A stretch of 64,000 nucleotides of DNA from Colias croceus (taxonomy: Eukaryota > Arthropoda > Insecta > Lepidoptera > Pieridae). Shown piece by piece: positions 31,901 through 43,100 of the stretch. The stretch lies in the NCBI RefSeq assembly GCF_905220415.1, contig NC_059558.1:3980501-4044500 (forward strand). Direction: 5' to 3'. A program made the position numbers and the translations under genes. The notes under the pieces are model-generated. The model did not search any database and was not told where the DNA came from. It saw nothing but the letters and a program-made list of their open reading frames with translations. The first letter of the stretch is position 1. Each line of letters begins with the position of its first letter.

Positions 31901-32619
31901 GTTTTTCGTAGAAAATGGTTAGATATTGTGCTGTTTACGGATGTATTTCATCAGAAAAACGCGAATTTTTTTTTACGCTAGTCACAAATGTGCCAACCAT
32001 AAAGCGTTAACACACACATTTGCATTCTCTACAGTGTGACTGTCAAAACGATAATTTTGTATGGAGTGTCCGGGGTGTGATCAAGCTGCAAAGATTAAGA
32101 TTTCAAAATGCCAAACAATAATAAACTTCATGTTGTCAGTTTAGTTGTTCGTTACAGAGCATACACTTATTGCTTATGAGTTCAGTTGAGAGACAAGCCC
32201 CCGTACCTTGATCTTACAGCAGTATTATTTCCAGTATGGATAAATGACAGCGTTATATAGGTTGTCTGGCGCTATCTCTTTCCTACACAGGAAGTAACAC
32301 TGCTATAAGACAACGGTTACCCCAAAGAACGTGAAATGTAGGCATTTAAAAACCCTGAATTTCCCTTTGATTGACGCGATTTGACAGTTCGTGGGGAGTA
32401 ATTGCATTTTGAGTCTTTGAGCTTTGAATTTGGTGGAGTTTTGATCCTTTGTTTCTTAGCTTTGTTTCTTTAAAATATTTTTTTGCTGAGAGAGAGAAGC
32501 TCGGATTTGGAAACATGAATGATGTGTGTTGTTGATGTGTCTGTTTGTCACGACTTCATGTAAACGTACCTTGACTCAAAGATCAACTTCAATTGTTTAT
32601 TCCTTTTAGTTCCTATCTA
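28921..32619. other. Long spacer, no gene recognised
   Basis: Mostly AT-rich unique-looking sequence. The one repeat supported is a family E copy at 29924-30110 ('agctgtgccgcgcggtttca ... tttataatattggtataga'). The short open frames here (for example 30388-30582 and 31596-31868) show no family resemblance, no splice context and no conserved composition, so they are not called as genes. Confidence 0.5.
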
Positions 32620-33010
32620 CACTAATATTATAAAGAGGAAAACTTTGTTTGTTTGTTTGTTTGATTGTAATGAATAGGCTCATAAACTACTGGACCGATT
32701 TTAAAAATTCTTTCACCATTCGAAAGCTACATTATCCACGAGTAACATAGGCTAGGTTTTATCCAGGAAATCCCACGGGAACGGGATCTATGCGGGTTTT
32801 TCTTTGAAAACGCGGGCGAAGCCGCAGGCGGAAAGCTAGTAAGTAATAAATTACTTCAGTAAAAAGATACTACTATAATAGATATCAGCCCGCGGCTTCG
32901 CGAGCTTTTCAAAGAAAAACTCGTATAGTTTCCGTTCCTATAGTATTTCCGGGATAAAAAGTAGCCTATATCTTATTGTGTTATAATATTATTGTGTTAT
33001 ATTGTATTTC
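32620..33010. repeat. Two family D-like repeats in succession
   Basis: 32620-32840 (reverse: 'ctacactaatattataaaga ... gaagccgcaggcggaaagct') and 32885-32995 (forward: 'agcccgcggcttcgcgagct ... cgggataaaaagtagcctat'). Confidence 0.65.
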
Positions 33011-33179
33011 ATATCTATATTACCTATATGTAAAATTATGTTATTATGTTTTGTTTATATTATATTACTATTATTATTAATATGTACTTGTGTTGTGTAT
33101 TCTACTAATTATTATATATTTATATATTACCTATATTTAAGTATACATGAGAAATTATAATACGTATATTTTATAATTC

Positions 33180-33365
33180 AAGTCTATTGACTGGCACTCC
33201 AACAAGGGGCTACTGAAAATCAGCGCTTCACAACAAGTGCAGCACATGCCGAGTAGCGACCCTTTTTAGCACCCTTTTTAGCACACACTGATTAGGAATA
33301 AGTACTATTTTTTTTTTCTTTTATTATGTGTGTGGTGTTGAATAAACTTTTCTTCTTCTTCTTCT
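33180..33365 (+). mobile_element. Probable LINE 3' tail
   Basis: GC-richer block, then 'gtgttgaataaacttttctt' and a CTT/TTC microsatellite tail, the look of a non-LTR element 3' end. No coding part retained; clade unknown. Confidence 0.4.
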
Positions 33366-34510
33366 TATTCTGGGTCTTCAGCTACCTACAATCTACATAC
33401 CAAATTTCATTGTTATCGATATGGTATCCGTATAATAATATTATAAGTTCTACCATTGGGTATAGATAGATATTTTGATCAAAACATCTGCAATCTGTAG
33501 ATATGTTAAGTAGTTACTGGAACAAAGAAGTCTAATAAATCCAGGTGACATATTTTAGCGATAACACCTGGCGTTACGTGACGTTAGATGCAAATCACTC
33601 GGAGGTGGGACCTACTTGTTGCGTAGACCCACAGTTAGGTACTAGAATAATAGAATTCCTAGAGCGTATATGGATAATGGATATATTTGTATTATATTTT
33701 TGAAGGAAATTTTATTAGTTTCTCTACTTTTGTTTTCTTCTTAATTTATTAATAGCTAGCTTAGTTGATTTGTAAGCTTTCTGTTGAATATAGGTAGCTT
33801 TCTGCCAGCGGCTTCGCCCGCGTAGTCAAAGAAAAAGCCGCATAGTTGCCGTTCCCGTGGGATTTTTTGGATAAGAAGTAGCCGTGTTATTATTAAATTT
33901 AATTGTAATCGATTCAGAAGTATAATTACATAGCTTACTAGTGATACATTTATTTACACAGCTATCTAATAGATATGTAAATAGATAGTATATTAATTAT
34001 ACTATATTGGTCTCCATTCTATCCTTTTATCTCTATTACAAAGATTATAATATGCAGAATATCCCCATAGGTATTTATTACTGTTATGGAAATTGGACAT
34101 TGCGGTTGTGATCGTGTATTTTGCAACATGCTGCACACATTACGGTTACATTAGTAACACCTCATGAAATCTAACTTGCTCTGGGTGCACATACGATTTC
34201 TATCTAATCGTCCATTTACAGACTTACAGAGTAGTCTAACAGTAGAGGTTTGCGCAGCATAAGCTTATTGCTTGAAAATGCTTTCAGAGTGCATATAGGA
34301 AAACGAGCAGAGAATTTTATAGAATAGGTGTATACATGTATTATTTTTGGGGCAGTTTTTATTGTATTTCACTATAACATTTTTGTTTTGAACTCCAAGA
34401 GAAAGTGTAAAATGTTAAATGTACAAGATACCTTACTTTAATAAGTTTAAAATAAATTCGAATTATTTATTGTGTTTTTGAAACTGAAATTTAATATCAT
34501 ATGAAACGAT
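33366..34510. other. Spacer before the endogenous retroelement
   Basis: A diverged family D fragment at about 33795-33915 ('tttctgccagcggcttcgcc'). Otherwise no feature seen. Confidence 0.45.
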
Positions 34511-34514
34511 ACCT

Positions 34515-34764
34515 ACTCAAATTTCGACGGACCGAAGGACGTTTTTTAAAAAGACAAGATTTAATTTAAACGTCTTTAATATGTGCTCTCTACATCCAGA
34601 ATGAAAACTTAAACTATAAACTTATCGTTAAACAAAAATGCAACGCTGCAATCTATGTTCTAAGAAATACAAAATGCATTAAGGCGATGCAGGGTGGCCG
34701 TAGTTATGCTGCGTTAACAAATACGATATCACATGCATGTACTGCGGGTTGCCCCGACATAACT
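34515..34764 (-). repeat. 3' LTR of the errantivirus-like element
   Basis: 250 bp, same as 39219-39468. The env-like ORF runs into it and ends at 34704. Confidence 0.93.
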
Positions 34765-36470
34765 CCTCCATCCTCAGTTTCAAGAAAATCTGAAGGATTT
34801 TCTTGAATACATATTTTTCTTAATTTAGACTTAATTACTACCACAATTACAATTATAATTACGATTAATACAAAAGTTATAATGTTAATCACTCCGACGG
34901 CACTATTCACTGTACTACTAAACTGGTTTTCACTATTTTCACTATTTTCAATTAAATGCCTAAGCATATTTATGTCAGTTAAATTTGCACCCTTCAGGTT
35001 AACAGGCTTCCTGTCGGTCGGGAAGTTCATCAAATTTGGTAATATAATTTTTGGTAAACTTGGGTATATAATATCAATTCCATTTACTTCATATTTCTTT
35101 AGTGTTATATCTCCGATTTTCACGTAACAGCCAGTCTCGTCTAACGTCAATAAATAGGTACCATGAAGGAATTCTTGGGTTACCTCGTTTTCACAGACCT
35201 TGGTAAGTACTGTTTCCACATTTACGTATAGTATCCATCTATTTGGCAGAACATTGTCGATTTTCACGTCATCTATGGAAATGGGAATCGGCTGACAACT
35301 GGAAACATTTGTAGATAGCCGCAAAAGATCAGCTAAACAATCGTCTTTATATAATGTTGATGTCAGTATTTCCGGGCATAGGAACCGGTCTTCATCTATT
35401 TCTTTGCATGGTTGTGAAAGTGGCATGGTTTTCAACCCCTTCACAAGGACATATGGGTATTTGGGTAGGATAAGGGAAGTCTGACCTTTTTCTTCGTTAA
35501 ATATAGGTAAAGGTATTATTTTAAAATATGAATAAATGTCGTCAGTAATTAATGGAATAGTCATTACGAATTTTATTTGACTTTGTTTTACATAAGTTTG
35601 TACTTCTATTGATTGTTCAATTTTAAGAACATTATCTAAATTTACTGGAAATGGCAACTTAGAGCTAGTTTCAATGTTTTTTAATAAAAGTAATAATTCC
35701 TTAGTATCTACAACGGATTGGTGTAAAAGTTTAATTTTACTAAAAGCTACAGCAGTTTCTATTTCACTTAATCTAACGTAAAGAGACATAAAATTATGTA
35801 AGAATGCAGAATATGTATGTATAATTTCATTAGTCCTTTGATGTAAATTTGTGTCATTTAAAAGCGAATCAATTACATTTAGCTTATTCTGGATTGCAAT
35901 GAAATTGTTATTAGATATTTCAGCTACATTTAATAACGAACCCACCATCTCAGTAACGATCGTCATCTTATGTATTATAGAGTCTTGTTTAGTCTTTAAT
36001 TTTTCAATAGTGTTTTCAAATTGTATAGCATCTTCGTTGTCGAGGTTACCGGTGATAATTTTTATAACTGAACCAAGTGGATTTAATAAACCACGTTTAG
36101 ATCTAGAAGACGGAATTAATTGTTCAAATTTATCAATAGTATAATTCATATGATAATCTGTTTGTAATTCTGTTGTAATAAAATCGGAACCTAACGCTTT
36201 TACATCAATACAACTATGAACCTGATTTCTAAATGATAGATAACTATTTATATTAAATTCTAAATCTTCATATATTAACTTTAAATCTAAAACCTTAATA
36301 ACTCTCCATGTGTCATTGCTGACGACTGCATAGCCTTCACGGAGAGGTAGTATTCCGGGGTTCCGTTTAATCTGGTGCAGTTGAAGGCCCTGGTTTTGGA
36401 TCACGTGGATCGCCAAAATTAGTAACCTGTGGAGGACGCTTAATGTCTTTAATGGGAACTTTAGTCTCAC
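34704..36470 (-). CDS. Env-like fusion glycoprotein of the endogenous element (588 aa)
   Basis: Resembles errantivirus Env and the related baculovirus F-type proteins. Features in order: hydrophobic N-terminus (about 8-25, possible signal peptide), a furin-type RSKR at 123-126, and a following Gly/Leu-rich stretch like a fusion peptide. A long middle region contains heptad-like segments and paired cysteines, and there is one strongly hydrophobic Ile/Val-rich membrane span near 520-540 with a short cytoplasmic tail. The ORF is intact. It overlaps the end of the upstream ORF and ends inside the 3' LTR. In this group Env is made from a spliced RNA; the splice site was not mapped. Whether this protein is made or functional cannot be told from sequence. 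Confidence 0.85.
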   Translation of the reverse strand: MRLKFPLKTLSVLHRLLILAIHVIQNQGLQLHQIKRNPGILPLREGYAVVSNDTWRVIKVLDLKLIYEDLEFNINSYLSFRNQVHSCIDVKALGSDFITTELQTDYHMNYTIDKFEQLIPSSRSKRGLLNPLGSVIKIITGNLDNEDAIQFENTIEKLKTKQDSIIHKMTIVTEMVGSLLNVAEISNNNFIAIQNKLNVIDSLLNDTNLHQRTNEIIHTYSAFLHNFMSLYVRLSEIETAVAFSKIKLLHQSVVDTKELLLLLKNIETSSKLPFPVNLDNVLKIEQSIEVQTYVKQSQIKFVMTIPLITDDIYSYFKIIPLPIFNEEKGQTSLILPKYPYVLVKGLKTMPLSQPCKEIDEDRFLCPEILTSTLYKDDCLADLLRLSTNVSSCQPIPISIDDVKIDNVLPNRWILYVNVETVLTKVCENEVTQEFLHGTYLLTLDETGCYVKIGDITLKKYEVNGIDIIYPSLPKIILPNLMNFPTDRKPVNLKGANLTDINMLRHLIENSENSENQFSSTVNSAVGVINIITFVLIVIIIVIVVVIKSKLRKICIQENPSDFLETEDGGVMSGQPAVHACDIVFVNAA

Positions 36471-38769
36471 GATGATGCGTCGTTACTGGCACAATATTTC
36501 TATGGGTCGGTCCCGTGACTATCGCTTTCTGATACCTAGGCTTATCTTTAGCACGTCTCGTGTTAACTCCTTTAATGTAAACCGAATCTCCTATGTCTAT
36601 GTTAAAATTATTTTCACCGCCATACTTATCCTTAATAACCTGTTTCTTATGAATAATTTTGTCTTTAAGATATTTGTTTAAAAATTTTGTACGTTTGTAG
36701 TGATCTTTTACAAATTGTTGAGTTAATTGTTCATTAAAATCTACAGCTTCATCTAGAATCAGTATGCCTTCCCTATCAAGATCGCGAGCTGAGTGAACCG
36801 TATCTGTATTTTCGCTATTATTGCTAGACGCGGTCAAGGTGCTGCTTTCCGCGGTTATTGTACCAATATCAGGTGACGGAATCGAATATGGGGACTTCGG
36901 GCGATTATTTTTAGTGATAGGCACTGTTCGGTCTGAATCAGACGAAATTGTATTCGGCGTCAGGGGTCGCGGGTCACATGTTCCAGCCTGATCGTTACTA
37001 ACTTTTACTATTTCGTCTGTTGCATCGGTTAAGTGTTTTTGAAGATTTCGCTCCTTTTCATCTACATTAACCTTCATTGACACGTCAACTATTGCTGCTG
37101 GCATACGAACGCTTTCACGAAAAGTTTGAAAATCTAATGTAGAGTCACCGTTCTGAAAGTTAGTTGGAATTGATACTCTAGTTTCTGATCGAGGCTCTAA
37201 GGTGATTTTTAACGGAGGGTTATAAATAATCGGTATTTTGGCGTTAAATGTTTCTAAAACTTGGTGTTTCATATCGATATTTGCATCTAGGTTCTTAAGT
37301 AAATCAGATCCGATTAATCCATCATACTTACTGTCTACATTGTATACATAAAATTTGTGGGAAAGTGAGCTTCTAAAAGTTTTTAATAACGGAATTACTA
37401 TAACCTCATCATGAGTGCTTTGCGCATGGGTACTAACAACTGTGAATTGTTCATACTGTTTATGATCTCTAAAATATTCTTCCGCTTTGGCTGGACTTAT
37501 AAAAGAACGGCTGCTTCCTGTATCTATGAGAAACTTTGCTTTTATTTCGGGAACTATAATATGTGGTAATTTTAAGATGCTGTCACAATAATTTAAATTA
37601 ATTATTTCACCGTCTCGTCGGAGGCCGGTAACAGAAAATTCGTTATTGTCATTAAAATTGCTTTCAGTTACTTCCGGATCGGTATAATCGTATAACTCGT
37701 TCGCGGCGTCTTCTTTATAATTTAAGGTTGAGTTATCGTAATTTTCATAATTTGGTTCATCGCAGTAATATAGATTATGAGTTTCGTTGTGCCTTATAGG
37801 TGCCGTGCGCATTGATACATCGCTATTTAAGCCGGGGTTCGGTGCCTGGGCATGTTGTATGCCAAATTTAAAACGAGGTTGGGCTGTTTGTTGATTTGGG
37901 ATTCCAAATTTATAACCGGAATTTTGAAAAGGTCGCAATTGGTGGTTATTATTAGATTGTGTGCCAAATTTATAGCCTTGGGCTTGTGGTGTTTGCCTTA
38001 ACTGTTGAATAAAATTTGGTCGAGGTGGTTGCATTAAATTTGGTCGAGGTTGTTGAGCGAAATTCGGTCTATAACCAATTGGCTGTTGAGGACTGCCGTA
38101 TTTAAAGTTTTGATTTAAAGGCATCGTACTAAAATTAGGTTTTAATGGATTTTGGAAAGTGTTTTGAGTTATAGGTTTTGGCTTACTAATCTTTGCGTTA
38201 TATTGTTGTATAAAATTTACTTCTTCTGTAACTACGCTAAGTGCATTTTCTAAGTTTGTACAACCCCTTAATCTAACAATCCGGATCATGTCCTCCGGGA
38301 GGTTGTACAGAAAAACATTTAACGCAGTATTATTGTATATGATCATCTTCGCGGCTTTAACTCCTTCATCCGTGAGGCGGTTTACTTTTGAAAATAGGGA
38401 GCTTTTAACATTTTGTATTCTGTGGCAAAACTGTATGTAACTTTCACCTTGTTTTATTTTTAACCCTTCTAATTCTAGTGCGATACATTCTTCCGATCGC
38501 GGGTCTCCGAAATGTTGGGTAAGTATTTCCTTTAATTCAGTCCATGAAGTTATATTTTGGTAATCACTAAGCAGTGAAGCTGCCTTACCGATAAGCCTAC
38601 TCGTTATGGCATGATATACATATAAGTTTTGTGCGTTATTGTTCGCATCTTGGAATGATCTTATAATGTATTCGCTTTTATTGATAAATAGGTTTAACAG
38701 TTTTTCATCTCCATCAAATTTGGGGATGATACATAGTATTTCTCTTGGTATGAGTTTAATCTCTTCCAT
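36367..38769 (-). CDS. Gag-protease ORF fused to integrase C-terminus (800 aa, internal deletion)
   Basis: Residues 1 to about 200 are a Gag capsid-like region without a CCHC knuckle, as in errantiviruses. A Gln/Pro/Asn-rich linker with repeated PRPN / FGIQ-type motifs follows, then an aspartic protease with FLIDTGSSRSFIS near 405-420. The last 110 residues (VYIKGVNTRRAKDKPRYQ...) resemble the integrase C-terminal domain. The reverse transcriptase, RNase H and DDE core expected between them are missing, yet the frame is open across the join (somewhere around residues 560-690). This is either an in-frame deletion or an older derivative that keeps Gag and protease. Described only; the deleted part is not in the window. 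Confidence 0.85.
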   Translation of the reverse strand: MEEIKLIPREILCIIPKFDGDEKLLNLFINKSEYIIRSFQDANNNAQNLYVYHAITSRLIGKAASLLSDYQNITSWTELKEILTQHFGDPRSEECIALELEGLKIKQGESYIQFCHRIQNVKSSLFSKVNRLTDEGVKAAKMIIYNNTALNVFLYNLPEDMIRIVRLRGCTNLENALSVVTEEVNFIQQYNAKISKPKPITQNTFQNPLKPNFSTMPLNQNFKYGSPQQPIGYRPNFAQQPRPNLMQPPRPNFIQQLRQTPQAQGYKFGTQSNNNHQLRPFQNSGYKFGIPNQQTAQPRFKFGIQHAQAPNPGLNSDVSMRTAPIRHNETHNLYYCDEPNYENYDNSTLNYKEDAANELYDYTDPEVTESNFNDNNEFSVTGLRRDGEIINLNYCDSILKLPHIIVPEIKAKFLIDTGSSRSFISPAKAEEYFRDHKQYEQFTVVSTHAQSTHDEVIVIPLLKTFRSSLSHKFYVYNVDSKYDGLIGSDLLKNLDANIDMKHQVLETFNAKIPIIYNPPLKITLEPRSETRVSIPTNFQNGDSTLDFQTFRESVRMPAAIVDVSMKVNVDEKERNLQKHLTDATDEIVKVSNDQAGTCDPRPLTPNTISSDSDRTVPITKNNRPKSPYSIPSPDIGTITAESSTLTASSNNSENTDTVHSARDLDREGILILDEAVDFNEQLTQQFVKDHYKRTKFLNKYLKDKIIHKKQVIKDKYGGENNFNIDIGDSVYIKGVNTRRAKDKPRYQKAIVTGPTHRNIVPVTTHHRETKVPIKDIKRPPQVTNFGDPRDPKPGPSTAPD

Positions 38770-39218
38770 TTTGGTTCTTTTAGTTAGTTTTAGCGATTAA
38801 AACTCTAAATATAATAAAGATAACACTATTTTTTACTAATAACTAACACTTAAAATTAAACACTAAAAATTACGACTTATCACGATAATTGTAACGAACA
38901 AAATCAAATAATCGTAATGATTAGGCCGACTATTTTGGGTCGGGGATTTCGTGAAAACAGGGAATGTGAAAAACAGGAGTGAAGAGGTTTACTCACAGAC
39001 TGCTCGCTCCCATGTCCTTCACTTATGATCCTGGATGCTCGTCCTTGAGGTCACAGTACGCGTTTCACTTCAGCGATTGAGTTTTACGCGTACGCGTCGC
39101 GGGAGAGTTATTTATTTGGTTCGAGGATACTCGTACAAGCACCGCACTATCACAGATCCTTTCGGCTATAGTGTTAGCTCGGCAGCAGGATATTATCGAG
39201 TATCCTACCGGCTGCGCC
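38770..39218 (-). other. 5' leader and primer-binding site of the errantivirus-like element
   Basis: Directly after the 5' LTR the minus strand reads TGGCGCAGCCGGTAGGA (first T shared with the LTR). This is close to the tRNA-Ser type primer sites of several insect errantiviruses. The rest of the 449-nt leader is non-coding. Confidence 0.6.
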
Positions 39219-39468
39219 ACTCAAATTTCGACGGACCGAAGGACGTTTTTTAAAAAGACAAGATTTAATTTAAACGTCTTTAATATGTGCTCTCTACATC
39301 CAGAATGAAAACTTAAACTATAAACTTATCGTTAAACAAAAATGCAACGCTGCAATCTATGTTCTAAGAAATACAAAATGCATTAAGGCGATGCAGGGTG
39401 GCCGTAGTTATGCTGCGTTAACAAATACGATATCACATGCATGTACTGCGGGTTGCCCCGACATAACT
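39219..39468 (-). repeat. 5' LTR of the errantivirus-like element
   Basis: 250 bp, identical by eye to 34515-34764. Confidence 0.93.
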
Positions 39469-39472
39469 ACCT

Positions 39473-40196
39473 ATTCAAAAATCACCCCTTTTTTACTTAT
39501 GTTTATTATTTAATAATACTAACAATAGGTGGCATCTATAGTAAAACAATCTGTAACATTGAATTAAATCGTATTTCTCTCGTGGTCGGTTGTCGGTCGG
39601 CCATCTGAGATTCTATTCAGGTCTCTTTAGATACAGGGTCTTACCGCAACACGTATAAACATATGTTTTACTTGGCTTGGTGCTTATAAATATTGTTATG
39701 TTTAAGTCTATAGGAAGTGATTTGTGGCCTATCTACAAATTGTAGATAAAAGATATAAGTATCTACTGTGTAGGTATACCTTCTTTAAAAATATATTTAT
39801 ATCCAAATTCCTGCCTTTTCAAGTCTGATCTATAATTTCTTCTTTTCGTGAACATAGTTCTACAGCTAACAGAAAACATGTAACATAATATATTCAGGTT
39901 CTTCAGAGTAAAAGTAGATATCATAATTTTTTAATATAATATATGTATTTTTTAATCTTGCAGAGTCTGCTTTATAATTTTACTTATTTTTTTTTATGAA
40001 AGAGGTTTTGTCGTAAAACCTTTTAGGCCGCCTTCAACATTAAAAAATTACACTGACAGATAAACTTATACAACATGGAGTAGATAATGAATTATCTTTG
40101 TATCAATAAAATATAAAAATAAAAATCAGATCAACAATGATCACACATACATAGTAATAATTCACTAAAAGCTTAAAATTGTTTCGATTCCAAAAA
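39473..40196. other. Spacer / possible promoter of the 40197 gene
   Basis: AT-rich; no repeat or motif supported. Confidence 0.35.
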
Positions 40197-43100
40197 ATGG
40201 GAAAGTTGCCATATCTCTACACTGAATCAGAAGAAACAGAGGACACATCAAGTTCAGTTGAAAATATAAAGAAGAAGAAAAAATTATCGTAAGTGCTATT
40301 TCCTAGACAATTTAATAATTTATAGTACATAATATAAGGTTATTTTTTACGGTCTTACCTATTAATGAAACCCATTCGCTATGCAATGGATTTTATTACA
40401 ATAACCTGTCTTCACACCTGTCTTGTTTTTATGATTGACGTTTGAGCAAGAGCAGGACACACCTATGGTAGAAAATGGTAGAAATTTATCCATTGTTCTT
40501 TTTATTAGTAAGGCCGTTAAGTATAGCTGTATTCTGTACCTAGTTAGATAATACTAGAAAGTATGATAAATTTCGTACCCATTTTAAGAAAGCAGCTTTT
40601 TCTCGTCGTCGTAAAGAATGTCTATATAATTCTTATAAATCCATAGAAAGTAAATGCACTTCATAAATATTTTAATACAACAACCAACAAAAATATTGAA
40701 GGTTTTATTATTTCAACTTTTCGACGCAGATTTATATAAGTCTGAACTTTAAAACCTTTGTTATTCATAAAATCTATTTGGTACTTATAATATGTACAAT
40801 GTTGCATCCGTGACCTCTCTATACCATCTTCTTTATACTATGCTATCTATCTATCTTCTAAGAGCTAGCGAGCAAGATAAACTTTTGTCTCCGCAACTAT
40901 TTTGTCTCTCCCATCAACTCTATGGGCTAGTAAGAAAGTGCGCGCACGTAGCGACGCAACTTCCTATAGAGTTGATGGGAGAGACAAAATAGTTGCGGAG
41001 ACAAAGGTTGCTCTTGCGCGCTAGCTCTAACTAAGCAGAATCTGTTGTCTCACAATCTCAAGTTATTGATACTTTCATTCTATATTGAGTTTAAAGTTTT
41101 GAAACATAAAACAATGTGGCCGGCACTGACTCCTAAAATTTCTTAACTTTTATCATTTTCGAGATGTTTTTATTGTTAACTAGGTTTCCCGCATAGTTCC
41201 TGTTCCCGTGGGATTTCCAGGATTGCGTCATTTTCCCGGGATAAAAAGCCTATGTCCTTTCTGAGGTATCAAAATATCTCTATACCAAATTTCATGAAAA
41301 TTGGTTCAGTAGTTTAGGCGTGATTGAGTATCAGACAGACAGACAGACAGAGTTACTGTCGCATTTACATATATACTAGTATATTAGTATGGATTTGATT
41401 CAACGACAAACAGGACAATAAAAATGATGAGTTGGAACTTTCAACTTAATAACATAATACTTATTATGGTTGAAACTTGAAACAATGGTTTGAATATCAA
41501 GTCAATTGAATGAAATAAATTATTGTAAATTCGCTTAATATTGAATACGAATTCGTATTCTTGCCTACAAACTTTGATAGTTGTATATATTGGTAATGTT
41601 ATGAAACCCGTAAAACCCTTTCATCAGCCTAATCTGCCTCTTATCTTGTTATCCCAACTCCACAAACCTTTTTAAGGGCTATTAGAAGTGAACTAAAGGT
41701 ATCCGTAACTATATGCACGATAAACAAATCTTTATTATTCCGTTTCAACTAACTTGGAATTTATGAAGGTCCCTGCCCCTTTTTCTGAAACTGTTTTCAG
41801 TATTCCTTAGTGATTTGGTGCTTAGAATAGCTCGTTATATTTATATTGAGAGCTGATAGCAATGCAAACATAATAACTAACCTAGGCGTATACAAAATCT
41901 GAATTAGAGGGTTAACGGTGCATTTAGATCAAACATGCAATGTTCTAGCACTGAAAAACACTGAATACGAGTTTTCGTTTACACTAAAAGATCACGAAAG
42001 AATGATCTAGCTCTATGTTCGTCTGATTAACCAATACTTTGGATTTATTTGATTTAAAACATCTCTAATTGATTATCTATCACATCTATATATTTACTAG
42101 CAGTTCATTATGAATTAATTTAATGTAAAGTAAAATTTAATATTCAAAACTCTAATATCACACGATATATTATTATAACTCATTATTTACTTAACATAAT
42201 ATTATTATCATATACAGGCACATGATACATAATAATTTGTAGAATTAAATCACAATTGATAATTCTCAGCATCCTCAAATACACGGGCGGCAACCTGCGC
42301 AAGAAGAAATGCAAGGTCCACAGCAAGTCGGATCCCGACGACAGCGAGCTGCGCAGCCGCAGCCGCAGCAGCCAGCGCATTGGGCAGAAGCTGCGCGGGA
42401 TCTTGAAGCATACGGAACATGAGTGTATGTATTGAATCATGAGTGTGGGTGTGTCTGCGTATACCGCTATAAACGTTTAAGCATACGAAACACATGTGTA
42501 TGTAGAGTTTTGTTATTTTTGGAGCGTGGGACATGAGTGTGTGTGTGTGGTCCGCTATATACGTTAAAGCATACGAGACACGTGTGTATGTAGTGTTTTG
42601 TTTTTTGGAGAGGGGGACATGAGTGTGTATGTGTGGGGGGGGGGGCTTTTTTATTAAAGCATAGGGAACATGAGTGTATGTATTGTTTTGTATGTTGGAG
42701 CGTGGGAATGTGTGATTCTGCATTATCAATTAGAGCATAAGCTAGCAGGTAAATTCAATAACTATTTGTTTCTAAAGATAGAGATTAGAGAGCTGCAAGT
42801 TTGCATGCGGAAGTTTTCAAGGTTTCTTCTATAATTTGTTTTTTTTTTTGGTTTAATCTTATATACGCGAGAGGTAAGTGTAACTACTAAAAGTGGGGTT
42901 CTTACAATATTTTTCTCTAAAGCATAGCAAACCCAAGAACTTTTGAATGTGTTTTGTAACTTCGTCATCATATAATTAGTACCATCAAAGTATAAAAAAC
43001 AATCGTAAAAGTGACATACATATTACATATTATGTCTTAACTGGGATCCAGCTGTCTGACCCGAGCGACATGTAGGTATGTGAAACAACTACCCGCATGT

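Larger units (their letters stand above)
34515..39468 (-). mobile_element. Errantivirus-like (Ty3/gypsy with env) endogenous element, pol-deleted
   Basis: 4954 bp flanked by 250-bp LTRs (34515-34764 and 39219-39468) that read identical by eye. On the minus strand the LTR starts AGTTATG and ends TTTGAGT; AGT...-type termini are typical of insect errantiviruses. Target duplication ACCT at 34511-34514 and 39469-39472 (4 bp, as in that group). The interior holds two ORFs: gag-protease joined to the integrase C-terminus, and an env-like ORF overlapping it by 104 nt. Reverse transcriptase, RNase H and the integrase core are absent, so the copy is not autonomous. Identical LTRs point to recent insertion, probably with enzymes supplied by a complete relative. 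Confidence 0.94.

Noticed and set aside
42250..42729. 159-codon minus-strand ORF with His/Thr repeats
   Set aside because: It is the antisense of exon 2 and its donor-bearing tandem repeat. The sense strand has splice sites and frame continuity; the antisense has neither.
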